A stretch of DNA of 64,000 nucleotides from Lathyrus oleraceus (GCF_024323335.1 NC_066581.1:38456699-38520698); one strand, 5' to 3'. Shown: positions 46,641 to 58,275, counted from the stretch's first letter. The notes: generated by a model not told the origin, from the sequence alone. Program-made: numbers and translations.

Positions 46641-47279
46641 AAATGACTTTATAGCCAAAATCTTATGCTATGTATGAGACAACCTTTAACTATGACCACA
46701 TATCGACCAAAAACTATGGTCATTATAAAATTGGAAGTCAAACGACACAAACAGATTCATTCAATTTCCTAAGGAAAAATCTCAACTCTATAAAGTTAAT
46801 CACACAACACAGGACAAACTCATACAATATCATCATCAACAAAAGGTTTGTAAACCTACAAACAATAACACTTATAGAGACCATAGCGGATTTGGGATAA
46901 ATCCCCTTTTTAGGTCTCAGAAAAATCAAATAGAGATATTTTTATTGGTCGAAGTATTCCTACATAACAGTGGAAGCATTGTTATGATTAAACAACTCAA
47001 ATGTTATGACTATTCAAGTACATTCTGAATCATGATTGTAAAACCAAATGATGATTCAAAAACATGTAAATTTGTAATAAAACAGAAAGACTAAAAAAAA
47101 TAACCATGGTTAATTAACAAATAAGAAACTTGTCATACTTACCAAATGCATGTTCAAAAAGTAATACATATTGAGAACTATGTATGGGGAAAAAAGAATC
47201 AAAACACATCACCAACACTGATGATGAATATAAGTATGAACCAAGAAATAACTCAGTCATAAAAAAAAGAAAAAATACA
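46641..47279. other. Intergenic stretch, nothing recognised
   Basis: AT-rich. The short frames here show no domains or codon bias. Confidence 0.5.
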
Positions 47280-48493
47280 GTACCTAGGTGGTGTTGTCAT
47301 ATTCTTCACAAGATTTGGAAGTCCCAATGCTTTTCGAGGTCTGCCACAAAGTGCTTTGCCAGTTATTGGAAACCTGTAACACATAAAAGGATTCATTAGA
47401 TAGGATATTCAAGAACAGGTGAAGGTATCGGTAACTCGGTGAATCGTAAAAAGGTTTCAATAAGTCTGTGAGGATTTATAAAACTATTATATATGGTAGT
47501 AAGAAACATACATTTGCTGGTTGGTTATGTCTATTGTCATGTAAAAGAGTAGGCATATCTAAATCATGTATGTTTGGCGGAGCAATGGACGGTAAATTCA
47601 TGCCAAAACTTGGAACAATTACGGTTTTCCGAGGCCTTCCCCGATCAGGTTTTATATTTGCTTCAGCCCTGTCATAATAGTTTTGTATAGGTTAAGCATG
47701 AAGCTAAAGAAAGCATCGTCATTATCATTAATTTTTACATAGAACGCGAACTAAAATTTTGTTACTCGAATTACACTTTTTCTGTGTAATTTGTGAAGAA
47801 CCAACATTCTGGTCTTAGCTTTTGGAAGGCGTAGCACATGTTCGTTTGTACCATTTCCTAACTCTGAATGGAAATATTATAGTATAAAGTACGTAGTTGT
47901 ATAAATTGTACGATAAGAAATGTTACAAATTTAAAGAACAGTGTCACAAACCATGATTACATATGCACTAAAGATTCCAAAAAAAAGTTACAAGGTATGT
48001 ATGATAAGAGACTTACATTCATTTATGATAAGACCTTGCAACATGTTCTATGGGTCTGCATTGTGGTGGTAAGATCTGCGTGAGTGATTCCGTTGTAGAA
48101 GGTTGTGTATTGCCATCTGGTTCAAGGGTAACGACATTGAAAAACTTTGGAAAAATATTTTTTTCCTAAGCTGTGAATGTTGTAGGCATGTTTTATAGTT
48201 CTAAATCCATGTCTGGTCTGGCTGGGTTCTGAACCATAAAATCGTGCACTAAGTAACCTTCTTTCTTCAACAATTTGTTCAACTGTTTTTTGGTTTTGAT
48301 GTGACGAGGTTAACTCAGACAGTGGAGTTTTGGTCGTCATGTTATCTGGTGTAAGAAGTTGGGTATTGAATGAAACTTGTTGTAGAGTAGTGTGTCTTTG
48401 ACGCTTTGAACGCAACTGTTTTATAATCAGAGATCTACGAACTCTTGATTTTTTTGCTGAAGCGGAATTGTTCATGTCGTCCATACTTGGCAT
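47280..48493 (-). pseudogene. AT-hook protein gene fragment, possibly Helitron-associated
   Basis: Minus-strand coding-like blocks, 5' to 3'. The first is MDDMNNSASAKKSRVRRSLI ... TPLSELTSSHQNQKTVEQIV (48493 to about 48165). Short exon-like pieces near 47860 follow, then a block with DRGRPRKTVIVPSFGMNLPS (about 47660-47600) and IHDLDMPTLLHDNRHNQPAN. The last block carries GRPRKALGLPNLVKNMTTPP (about 47350-47285). Two GRPRK cores are AT-hook motifs that bind the DNA minor groove. The TPLSE/TLLHDNRHNQPAN wording resembles the N-terminal exons that precede helicase-like genes in legume Helitrons, but no helicase follows. Splice sites were not resolved. Confidence 0.5.
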
Positions 48494-49420
48494 TACAATG
48501 TATTTGAAGAGTGCTTTAACCTGTATTATGTGCCATTAAATGTCATTAAAATAAACTAATGATCAAAGCTGTTATTCCAACTTTTATTTAGCAGCCATTA
48601 TAAGCCATTATACAACAAATTAACAGTCATGATCTTTATTTTCTCCCAAGAGGTCAGCATGTATGGAATTGGCTAGAGTATGCACTATTGAAAATAGTAT
48701 CATTAACTCAATGTCATTAATAAGAGATAAATATAAAAAGCAAAGCAATAAACATTGGAACGAAATGTAAATGCAAAACATGTGTATCATTCATGCCATC
48801 ATTGCAGACTGTATGGTGGTTAGGGTCTGCCCGCATCAACAAGAAGTATTGTACGGTGGTTTATAAAACCTGCTTTGTTGAGGTGAGAGGCTAAGTATGA
48901 ACCGTTATGCTTTGGATAATATGTATCTCAGTTAAGATTTGTCCCCTCACCTATTAGGGGTGAGGTATTTATAAAGGTCTTTTGGACATAGGGTTAAGAA
49001 CCCTTATGGGAGGCAACCGCTCCCTTAGAACCAGGGGAAATTATTAACCACCTATTTTCACGGAATCGTGGACTCTCTCCTCTGGCCAATGTTAAGTCAT
49101 GAGAATGAGCATTGATATTGGGCTAAGAGTAACACATAAGTAAGAAAGACATCACATATTCACTTAAAACCTTAAGGTGATAGATATGCGGGTTCTCCCA
49201 CTTATAAACGCTCAAGTCTCAACAACTCACACTTGACTTATTATTTTTAACCGCCAACAACATTATACACGTCATCAGCGGCAAAAACAGACCTCTCTAC
49301 TATATAAGAATATTGCTTACGCGACATCACTCTTAGGCGAGGACACCTAAACCCCTTCAAAGAAAGTTGAGATAGTGTCAAATACATGTTGGTATTTTCT
49401 TAAAATATATCAATTATTAT
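48494..49420. other. Repeat-like intergenic DNA
   Basis: No gene. Phrases such as ggggtgaggtatttataaag (48955-48980), atgggaggcaaccgctcc (about 49008) and the later gggttctcccacttataaac (about 49190) read like LTR promoter DNA of a retroelement. I could not delimit it. Confidence 0.4.
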
Positions 49421-49900
49421 TTTCTTAAATTAAATATTTGATCCATCGATTATCCAAATTTTATTATTTTAATAATAAATAACACATTTTTTGAATGACT
49501 TTATTAAACAGTAGTACCTCATATACACTACGTCGCTTTATACAAAAAATTTAAACAACAAAACGTTGTGTGTATTAAGCTATGCAATTAATAACTTAGC
49601 AAATTTGAATTCTCAGCGAGCTACGTACTAAACTATTTGAAAAAGAAAAAAAAAAGGAAAAACAAAAGTAAAATAAGCATCACGTCTTGAGTCCAAAAAC
49701 AACTATTAATTTGAACTGAATCTATCTATTAATTAATTAAAACTACACGCATTCCACATGGAACTCCAATGGAGACTGTACACTGATCATTATTTCGGCT
49801 TCATATACAAGACGACACAGTAGTAAGATACCATCGCCATTTCAACGAAATAACCAGCACCATAACCCGACGTCGTTTTCTATCAGACTAAACAATGTCA
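49421..49900. other. Upstream region of the mevalonate kinase gene
   Basis: AT-rich to about 49740, then mixed composition toward the promoter, with gacgacacagtag and cgacgtcgttt at about 49810-49880. No gene. Confidence 0.5.
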
Positions 49901-49907
49901 TATAAAA
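49901..49907 (+). promoter_or_regulatory. TATA box of the mevalonate kinase gene
   Basis: tataaaa lies 60 bases upstream of the ATG, which leaves a leader of about 30 bases. Confidence 0.7.
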
Positions 49908-49960
49908 GAGAGTAACAGATTCATAGATCACAAGATCCAGAAACTTCAATCAATCAATCA

Positions 49961-52563
49961 ATGGAGGTTAAATCCAGAGCTCCCGGTAAAATCATCTTAG
50001 CCGGCGAACACGCCGTAGTTCACGGATCAACCGCCGTTGCTTCTTCCATCGCTTTATACACCTACGTTTCTCTCCGCTTATCCACTCCTTCTTCCGGTAT
50101 TACTCTATCTCTCCCTCATTCAATCCTTTTCCCCAATCTTATCGTTATTCATGGATGATTATGCAGTTTAATTCATTTTGATTTATGATTTATGTGTTAT
50201 GGTTTAGAAAATGAAGAATCGTTGAAACTTGTTCTGAAGGATGTGGATTTGGAATTCTCGTGGCCGATAAGTAGAATTAGAGAAGCTTTTCCTGATTATG
50301 TTGCTTTGTTATCTTCAACACCTGCTTCATGCTCTGGTGACTCTACCAAATCAATTGCGGCTTTAGTTGAAGAACTTAGTATACCTGAGGCTAAAATTGG
50401 ACTTGCTTCTGGAGTTTCTGCTTTTCTTTGGTTATACTTGTCTATCCAAGGGTTTCAATCTATAACTCTTCATTTCAATTATTTTTTGAATGTTTTGTTT
50501 ATATAATTGCCGCCGTAGCATTGACACCTCTGAAACAAGGCGTATCCGTGTCCGAAATCGAAACTGACACTTGTAATTACATTTAATTTATTCATCTTTT
50601 CAAATTATTAGCGGTGTCAATGTGTCAGTGTCGGTGTGGTGTTTTACGTGTTTGTGCTTCATAGAGTCTAGAACCCATGATTTTGTTATGAATGTGTAAG
50701 TGTATAGTGAATAATATTACTTGCTTTACAGGCTATAGTGAAATAACTTTAGATGAGGCATATATTGTTTTTATTCATGTGTAGCACAAATACTTCTGGT
50801 CGAAGACATGATCAGTGTCAAAATGCATGTGGTTATATTCAATCGGCTTCATTTTCACAAATTGTTATTGATGTTTATGTGTCATTACCGTGTTTGTGTT
50901 TGTATTTGTGTTTGATTGGTTTTGATTATGTTTTCTTGTTTGTGTAGATTTAAGCCTGCTACCGTGGTTATATCTTCTGAACTTCCTTTGGGTGCGGGCT
51001 TGGGTTCCTCGGCGGCATTCTGTGTGGCTCTGGCGGCTGCTCTGCTTTCTGTCACTGATTCTGTTTCTGTGGATTTGTGCCAACAAGGGTGGCACTCTTT
51101 TGGGGAGAAAGAACTTGATTTGGTAAATAAATGGGCTTTTGAAGGTGAGAAGATCATCCATGGAAAGCCCTCTGGAATTGACAATACAGTCAGTGCATAT
51201 GGTATGCTGCAAAGTTCCATCTTCTTTTATTGGTTAAAGTTGCAAGGTTAAAAGTTTGATACCTGTTGTCAATTCATCCTATTCTTCACACACACATACA
51301 TATCTGGAACATGACTTTCTGATTTTTTTTGCTTGTTCTTAGTGATTACAGCTTGAATCTTCTGTTAGATGAAAATGAACTGGAATATAGTTGGCGTGTT
51401 TTGAACTTTCTCCTAGTATAGGCGGAGAGGGTCCATAAAATGTTTTCCTTGAGTGTCTCAATAGTCTCACCTGTAGAAACTGTACCTCTGCGTCATGCCA
51501 GATTACTAAGGGTTATTGGTTAAGTACCTAGATATATAGCAACTTGTCGTCGTCTTTTGTGAAATTACTTCAACAGTTTCTCATTGAGGAATAATTACTG
51601 GGATATATTCTTCAAGAAAAGAGACAAAAGTTTCATTGAAGAATATATCTGTACAAATTCTGATTCTTTTGGAGGAATAATTACGGTATACTTTGTTCAC
51701 ACACACTAGTTATTTCCTTTGAATGTACAACTCACTCATTAATTGTCATCATTCATCATCAGGTAACATTATCAGCTTCAGATCTGGTAACTTGACACGG
51801 ATGAAGTCAAATGTGCACCTTAAAATGCTCATTACCAACACGAAAGTAGGTAGAAACACAAAAGCATTGGTAGCTGGTGTTTCGGAGAGAATGCTGAGGC
51901 ACCCAGGTGCCATGGCTTTTGTGTTTAGTGCAGTTGATTCTATCAGCAAAGAATTGACGACCGTTCTCCAGTCACCTACCCCAGACCATCTCTCTGTTAC
52001 CCAGATTGAAGAGAAGGTAGAAGAGCTAATGGAAATGAATCAAGGTCTGCTCCAGAGTATGGGGGTCAGTCATGCCACAATAGAAACTGTTCTTCAAACA
52101 ACATTGAAGTACAAGTTAGCTTCTAAGTTGACAGGAGCTGGTGGTGGAGGATGTGTTCTGACATTGCTTCCAATATGTATCCTCTTCACTTATTGTCTTC
52201 TTTTCCTCGTGCTTCTAAATTTTTTCCATTATATATCTGATTTTCTTCTTTAGAATTTCTTGTCTACTCTTAGTTCTTAGCCTTTGTTATTTTTGCTCAT
52301 GCTTAAATCATCATAATATTTTAGCAAACAATCCGGTTCGATCAGATTGCAGTTCAAATGAGATTGAAACAGCTTTTTTAAAGTATCTTGAATATGTTAC
52401 CTAATCTCAGTTTCTTGTTCACTTCCTTGACATGCTTAAATCAGTGCTATCCGCCACCGTTGTTGATAAAGTGATTGCTGAACTGGAGTCAAACGGGTTT
52501 CAATGTTTCATTGCTGGAGTTGGTGGAAATGGTGTTGAAATTAGCTTTGAGCATTCATCTTGA
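49961..52563 (+). CDS. MVK: Mevalonate kinase, five exons, 388 aa
   Basis: It phosphorylates mevalonate to 5-phosphomevalonate with ATP in the cytosolic isoprenoid pathway. Exons are 49961-50096, 50208-50451, 50948-51201, 51763-52176 and 52445-52563. All introns are GT-AG, and the phases close to 1167 bases. The protein starts MEVKSRAPGKIILAGEHAVV (motif 1). GHMP motif 2, PLGAGLGSSAAFCVALAAAL, is in exon 3, followed by KIIHGKPSGIDNTVSAYG with the catalytic aspartate. TGAGGGGCVLTLLP (motif 3) is in exon 4. The C-terminus is SNGFQCFIAGVGGNGVEISF. Length agrees with the Arabidopsis enzyme (about 378 aa). There is no targeting signal, consistent with the cytosol. A possible poly(A) signal aataaa lies at 52619-52624. 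Appears fully functional. Confidence 0.97.
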
Positions 52564-52624
52564 TGTTCTATTATTTATTTTTTCCTAGGAATGAAGTCAA
52601 TGATCAAGGGATCCGATTAATAAA

Positions 52625-53037
52625 TAGTATGGAAGTACATGTATCACTTTGTAACATTTTTGTGCATTTTGAAATTCTAGACAAGCCAATGTAATGTGGC
52701 AGCTCACACTATTGTTAGGGTAGCTCACTAATCAAGCTTGTGCTCAGTTGTTTGTTTTGTTTACTTCCATTCCTGATTGTATTGTTCATCTTATTGAAAG
52801 TGAAATGCAATAGTCTTTTTACAGTCAAAAAGAAAAATCCTTATGCTTCAATCTGTAGTTTATTATTTCTTTTCTGAATTTGAATTACCTGTAAAAATAT
52901 TATTGTTCAGACGGAAATTGGAGGTTATCAATTCAGATATGAATACACTATTCAATCCTGAACAGAAATTGGAGGATATAAATTTAGATCATGATGTCAA
53001 TCAATGAGACCAGGAACTCCCCCAAAATACCAAACAC
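52625..53037. other. Intergenic, MVK 3' flank
   Basis: Probable MVK 3' UTR to about 52820, then intergenic DNA. The phrase gaaattggaggttatcaattcagat recurs nearby as gaaattggaggatataaatttagat. Confidence 0.5.
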
Positions 53038-53203
53038 AAGTTAGTAAGTGCTTTTGTACTATTATCTCTCATATGTTTCACTATCCTTTATGCAAGTTAG
53101 CAAGTGCTTTTGTACTATCATCTCTCATATGTTTCACCATCCATTATGCAAGTTAGTAAGTGCTTTTGTACTATTATCTCTTATATGTTTCACTATCCAT
53201 TAT
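53038..53203. repeat. Three tandem copies of a 56-bp unit
   Basis: Units start at 53038, 53094 and 53150 with aagttagtaagtgcttttgt / aagttagcaagtgctttt, and continue actattatctctcatatgtt and tcactatcc. Copies are over 90 percent identical. They lie between two convergent genes. No function evident. Confidence 0.93.
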
Positions 53204-53575
53204 TAACTTCTGCATTTCATTAGTAATCGATTCTCCTATGTGCTAGCTTTCTTGAAGCCCTAATTGCTTAGACTAGCTCATTTTTACCCTCACCAACTGG
53301 CTTATTATGTTGATCCAACTCTTTAATCTCATTTCTAACTTTGAATTTTAGGGTATATTTCCATAATTCTACTGAACGTGCATGTTACGACGTCTAATCA
53401 AGACTTTCAGGTAAAAGTTTATGACAATTTATTTGATAAGGTTAATACATTTTAGAGCAAAATGTACTGCATATACATCATACACCATACTACACTGACT
53501 GCTGTTCTGCCATTCGTAACACAGTTTACATACACAAAACCACAAAAAGCATTGCACATAGATCACGAGCACCAC
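53204..53575. other. Intergenic, 3' flank of the SDR gene
   Basis: Nothing coding. On the minus strand this is the probable 3' UTR of the SDR gene for the last 150-200 bases. Confidence 0.5.
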
Positions 53576-54864
53576 CTATGCATTCACAACGGTTCCACCT
53601 GAAAAATAAAATAAAAAAATGTAAGAAAAACCATACAATGTGTGAAAAATATAACATGGAGCATATATATAAGTGAATCACCATTGGGGTGGAGGACTTG
53701 GCCAGTTATGTAAGAGGAGCACTGGTTGGAAGCAAGAAACACAAAGGAAGGAGCAACCTCAATAGGCTGCCCAGCTCTCTTCATCGGCACATCAGAACCA
53801 AACTCAGCAATTTTTTCCTCCTTGAAAGAAGCTGGTATTAATGGAGTCCAAATAGGCCCAGGTGCAACCCCATTCACTCTTATTCCCTTGCTCACAAGCT
53901 GTAGTGAAAGTGCTCTTGTAAAGGCCACAATTGCACCCTTAGTGGACGTATAGTCAATTAAGGTTGGGTGCCCCTTGTATGCATTCACTGATGTTGTGTT
54001 AATAATACTACTTCCCTCCTTCATATGCTTCAGGGCATGCCTATATTGTATAATAGTTTGTCAAACCCAAAACCATGAAATCATCTCTGCTTTATTTAAT
54101 TCTAATTAAGAGTTTAAAGACTGTAATAATCTATTAAACATTCATATTTAAATCCTTGTTAAGATGTGTAAAAAGTAAATAGAAAACTATAGAAACTTGT
54201 AGCTTAAGTAACAAAGTGCATTCATTATTACTTAGTGGGACTTTTATTACCTGGTCAGGAAGAAATAGGAGAAGATGTTAGTTCTGAACACCCTCTCAAG
54301 TCTTGGTTCATCAATCTCTTCAACTGAACCACACTCATACTGCTCAGCTGCATTGTTGACAAGAATGTCAATTCTTCCATAAGCTTTGATGACCTCAGCA
54401 ACCACTATTTTGCAATCCTCATCAAAACCAAGGTCAGCTGGTATAGCCAGTGGATCTTTAGCATCTGCAGTCTTAGCCCTTTTTATCATAGCAAGTGTGT
54501 CCTTTGCATCCTTCTCCTCATGCCCCTTCACAAATGTGAAAACCACAGTGGCACCCTCTAATGCAAATAAATTGCATACTGCACGTCCTATTCCAGAGTC
54601 ACCCCCAGTCACTAATGCTATCTTTCCCTGAAAAACAAAAATATTATTAAATTGGTTGGTTTTTTTTTTTATTAAAATGATTGAATAAGTGAATTATTGT
54701 ATAAATTTATTAATATAGAAACACTGATATGATATATATACTAGAAGCTTATTTGCTGGTTTGTAATCAGGGCTGGTGAATTGGGGTGTTGGATTCATAG
54801 CATGTTCTTTGCCAGGTTGCGTGTCTTGCTTCTGAGTAGTAAATTTTTGTTGATTAGTAGCCAT
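53576..54864 (-). CDS. Glucose/ribitol dehydrogenase-like SDR, four exons, 293 aa
   Basis: A classical short-chain dehydrogenase/reductase of the plant 'glucose and ribitol dehydrogenase homolog' type, known from seed maturation. Exons on the minus strand are 54864-54742, 54627-54251, 54040-53682 and 53598-53576. All junctions are GT-AG and the total is 882 bases. The start is MATNQQKFTTQKQDTQPGKE, then PQFTSPDYKPANKLL. The NAD(P)-binding motif is TGGDSGIGRA, the structural motif NNAAEQY, and the active site is S-V-N then YTSTK (Y and K present). The C-terminus GQVLHPNGGTVVNA is a family hallmark. No transit peptide is evident, so it is probably cytosolic. ABRE-like sites upstream suggest ABA/seed control. 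The substrate is not determinable from sequence. Confidence 0.95.
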
Positions 54865-55020
54865 TTTCACAGACAAAAACTAATTATGAGTTACTGAATA
54901 TGTAGAGATGATTTTTCAAAAGATGTCTTAGAACAAAGTGAGTGAGGGGTGTGGAAACATATACTAATGGGGCAGTTTGATTTTGGTTGTACTTGTGAAA
55001 GATGATTTTGCCTTCTGTTT

Positions 55021-55091
55021 ACACGTGTTTTCTTGTAGAGAATATGAGCATGCCAAGTGGTGAGGAGTGGCGGAAGAAGATGTTGACGTGT
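55021..55091 (-). promoter_or_regulatory. ABRE/G-box-like elements upstream of the SDR gene
   Basis: acacgtgt at 55021-55028 is a palindromic G-box/ABRE core, and gacgtgt at 55085-55091 is a second ACGT core. They lie about 160-230 bases upstream of the SDR start codon, the normal position for ABA-responsive bZIP sites in seed-maturation genes. They are also about 380-440 bases upstream of the next gene on the + strand. Confidence 0.55.
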
Positions 55092-55461
55092 GCTATTGAT
55101 GACATGCAACAGAGACACATCAGTAGAAAAATGGACACTCTGGAAAACAACTCAAGAGTTTGAGTTTGTTTTGGACATGGCTATCCAACATACATACTTA
55201 CTCTTGAAGGACTGAATTTCTTTGGTAACATTCTCCTAACTAGTAGTAATGGTTAAATCTATTAATCGTTTTTATTTAATGTTGATAATGGGTTTAATTT
55301 ATTACTTGCATGTGAGCCACGTGTCAAAGAGGCACTTATACCTGTCACTACCTAGCACCATTTTTACTTCATCTCTTTACATTTTTCTCAAGTTTATTTT
55401 ATTCATTCTTCAAAACATCTTTACTCTTTACAACACACTTCTTTACAACACACTACTCACC

Positions 55462-56479
55462 ATGGCTTGCTTCAATCTTAATCTCCTACTTCTTGCATCT
55501 CTATGTGCTTTCCTTTTCCTTTCCAATCCAGCTCATTGCAGTGGTAGTTTTCTTCTCTAACACTTTCTATTCTCTCATATTTTTAAATTTTCTGTATCTC
55601 TTTTGGTTACTTATTCCCTCATATTTTTAAATTTTCTGTTACTTTTCCAGCCACACAATTCCAAGTATACTATAAATTTAAATATGTTTTTGATTTCTGT
55701 AAATATAATGTTTTCCTTAGTTCCGATTAAAAAAAATTCAATGTGCAAATAAATTGTTTTGTGCTTTTTAGTCTTAATTGTAAAACAAATAGATTTCATA
55801 TGTTGTGTGGATGAAATGAAATTTAAATTTTAGTTTGCTGAATGAAACTCTTTCCATTATTAATCTATTGATAATCCAATGATAGTGTTGATTGATTTGA
55901 TTTCATAACAAAGAGTTGCTTACTATTGATAATGGTTTTCTTATACATGAACACACTTAATTTGTTTGATTAGACAAAGTGGACAGTGTACTGAAGGGAA
56001 TCAACAGCTACAGACAGACGAAGAATCTTGCACCACTGAACAAAAATGACAAGGCAAGTTGTTTAGCTGATGAAGTTGCCGAAGAAATACAAAACACACC
56101 ATGTGAAAAAGTGACTCAATACTACCCAACTTCTGGTCCTGGTGGAAACCTAAGAATTCCCAATTTGTTAAGACATGCTGATAAATGTGATATTAACGTT
56201 AACACTACAACAGATGGAGTCATTCTACCTGTTTGTGTGCCTAAATTGGAACCAACTGTTGTGCTATCTAAGTACACTCATACTGATATCTATGCAAAGT
56301 TTCTCAACAATTCAAAGTACACTGGAGTTGGACTTAATTCTGAGGATGATTGGATGGTTCTTGTTCTTACTACTAATACAACTACTGGAACTTTCTCTGC
56401 AGCCACTTCTCTTCATGGTAATGTTGTTTGGAAGGCTTTGTTGTTTCTGATGATTCTCATCATCAACTTCATACCTTGA
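55462..56479 (+). CDS. GPI-anchored surface protein (At5g19250-like), two exons, 195 aa
   Basis: Exon 1 is 55462-55543 and exon 2 is 55974-56479. The intron of 430 bases splits a GAC codon. Residues 1-27 are a signal peptide (MACFNLNLLLLASLCAFLF... AHCS). The mature part has VLKGINSYRQTKNLAPLNKN, ASCLADEVAEEIQNTPCEKV, ADKCDINVNTTTDGVILPVC and SEDDWMVLVLTTNT, with four spaced cysteines and N-glycosylation sites. The final 18-20 residues (VVWKALLFLMILIINFIP) are hydrophobic with no cytoplasmic tail, as required for a GPI anchor. It belongs to the small plant-specific family of uncharacterised GPI-anchored proteins, with no known activity. The ATG at 55462 was preferred over an in-frame upstream ATG at 55249 because it begins the signal peptide. 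Confidence 0.92.
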
Positions 56480-56843
56480 GTGCTTAATTTCTAGCTTTTT
56501 AAAGCTTCATTATGGATAATGTATGAAGTTTAATTACTCTTTGTTTTGGTTGTGTAAATGTAGTATGGACCTTTTTGGGAATTAATTTGTAATGTGTTTT
56601 TAGTGCTTACCCTTCTATTATCTCTCACATGACAATCACATTATATACTTCTTAGATTAATTCATAACACAAATATGCATAGGGTAACCTTTGGTATCTA
56701 TTTGGATAGTTGTCACAATCCAATAAACAAATTAACACACACAAGATTTTTTATACTCATGCAAACTTGCTTTTTCAAGAAGAAATAAAAACTTCTATTC
56801 ACATGTGAGACTAAGTTCTCACACTAGAACTTAAATTTAACAC
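56480..56843. other. 3' flanks of two convergent genes
   Basis: The 3' UTR of the GPI protein gene reaches roughly 56600-56660, and the CLE gene's 3' UTR comes from the other side. No other feature. Confidence 0.5.
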
Positions 56844-57053
56844 CTATCTGTTATGCAAGGGGTCAGGAGAGGAGGGTACTTGTCTATTATTAACTGCAGT
56901 GTAACACCCTCGGGTCTCTGTTTCATTTTGAACAAGTTCGACTTTTACCTTCACATATCTAGCATCAAATTCATGATCATGGTTTAAAACTGAAATGCTT
57001 AATATCAATATCAGAAACAGACACTTCACTCGAGACCTTGAAACTGACATCAT
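56844..57053 (-). CDS. CLE peptide hormone precursor, 69 aa, single exon
   Basis: A small secreted precursor with a C-terminal CLE motif. Residues 1-29 (basic start MMSVSRSRVK, then CLFLILILSISVLN) form a signal peptide. About 30-56 is a variable acidic/basic region. Residues 57-68 are RQVPSSPDPLHN, followed by a final arginine and the stop. The CLE consensus is R-x-V-P-x-G-P-x-P-x-H-N/H: all positions fit except the usual glycine at position 6, which is serine here (Arabidopsis CLE27 also departs there, with cysteine). The processed 12-mer would be secreted and sensed by CLV1/BAM-type receptor kinases. A tatatttt TATA-like site on the minus strand at 57186-57179 is suitably placed. The paralogue and its function cannot be assigned. 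Confidence 0.88.
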   Translation of the reverse strand: MMSVSRSRVKCLFLILILSISVLNHDHEFDARYVKVKVELVQNETETRGCYTAVNNRQVPSSPDPLHNR

Positions 57054-57186
57054 TATGTTACAAACAATATAACGTCAACTTTCTTCACTAGCTTCTTTTC
57101 TTTTGCTTCTTCAGGAGATCAGAAGATAGGAAAGGAAAAAAAGATATCTAGAATCTAGATAAAGAGAAGGGAGGTGGAAAATATAG

Positions 57187-58275
57187 TCACATCATTAAGA
57201 TTAACTCTTCTATAATCAAATGAATTTATAGAAGAACAATGCTTACCACCACTATTAGATTAATGAATGAAGAGAATCTTGATACTTGGGACATCAAAAA
57301 TCGTTTAAGCGTGATGTGTGCACTATTGGTGTATTGCAAGTCAATTAAAGTACTCGTTTTTTTTTCCAAAATCATGCCTAACCAACATTACACAGTCATA
57401 GAGAGCCCTAATTTCAGGATTAAGGATTGACTCTTTGTTATTAATTTTTTTATCTCATGCTAAAGTCTAAAATCTTAGCTCAATGCTATGACTTTTTGAT
57501 GCTTGATGGAGTCTTCATTCACATAACAATTTCTCACAAAACTAAGCTATTTTCCTGTTGAAGGGCGTCTTTTGAGCTCATATTTTGTTTGGCTTAATAG
57601 TGTGTTCGTATTGACACTGAAATTGTCATAATGAATATAAACTACTATATTTTTGTAAAAGATGTACATTTTTACATTTTATAGTTTAACAAAATCGCCT
57701 GAATTTCGTCAATTCAACCACAAATCTAAGGGTGCTTTTATATTAAGTAACCTCTTATAATCCTTGTGCTGGGATTCACCTTCCTTCTACCTCGTGTAAT
57801 TGGTGTCAGATTCTATTTCTCTCTTTTACTTTTTTTCATAATTGATGCAGTGGATTGTGAGTTTTGACCATGAGATTCAGTTCATTCCACCAAGTTTTTG
57901 GTTTGTTTGTAATTATAGTTATCAAAGTTCTAAACAGTTTGGTATTAGACACAAGTCTCTAACTTTAGTTGCCAAAGATTTAGATTACATGCAGTTAAAA
58001 TATGCCACAATTATTTAACTTAACACATCTTCATTGTCAAATTAATAATACCCTCAACAGCAAAAACTTAACTGAAAATTTGTCTTCAAAATCCCAAGTT
58101 GCACTGGTAATATGAATTACAAATGCAGAATGCTTCTATATATTGTCACAAATGAATGAATACACATGGTTTAATCTATGAATTATATTTCAATTAAACT
58201 GTATTAACGAAATCCTATTAGGACAAAAAATATCTCTTCAATATATATTTTTCACTCATTCATTCCAGTTTCATC
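57187..58275. other. Intergenic, no gene supported
   Basis: About 1.1 kb between the CLE gene and the Yip1 gene. The 63-codon frame at 57239-57430 has no domain or signal. The last 150-250 bases are the probable 3' UTR of the minus-strand Yip1 gene. Confidence 0.55.

Noticed and set aside
53038..53203. CRISPR-like array
   Set aside because: Head-to-tail units without variable spacers, in a plant nuclear gene region.
55249..55461. Upstream in-frame ATG for the GPI-anchored protein
   Set aside because: It would add 71 residues before the signal peptide and lies in probable promoter or leader DNA. The ATG at 55462 starts a textbook signal peptide.
57239..57430. 63-codon plus-strand frame between the CLE and Yip1 genes
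   Set aside because: No signal peptide, motif or splice context. Length is within chance for AT-rich DNA.
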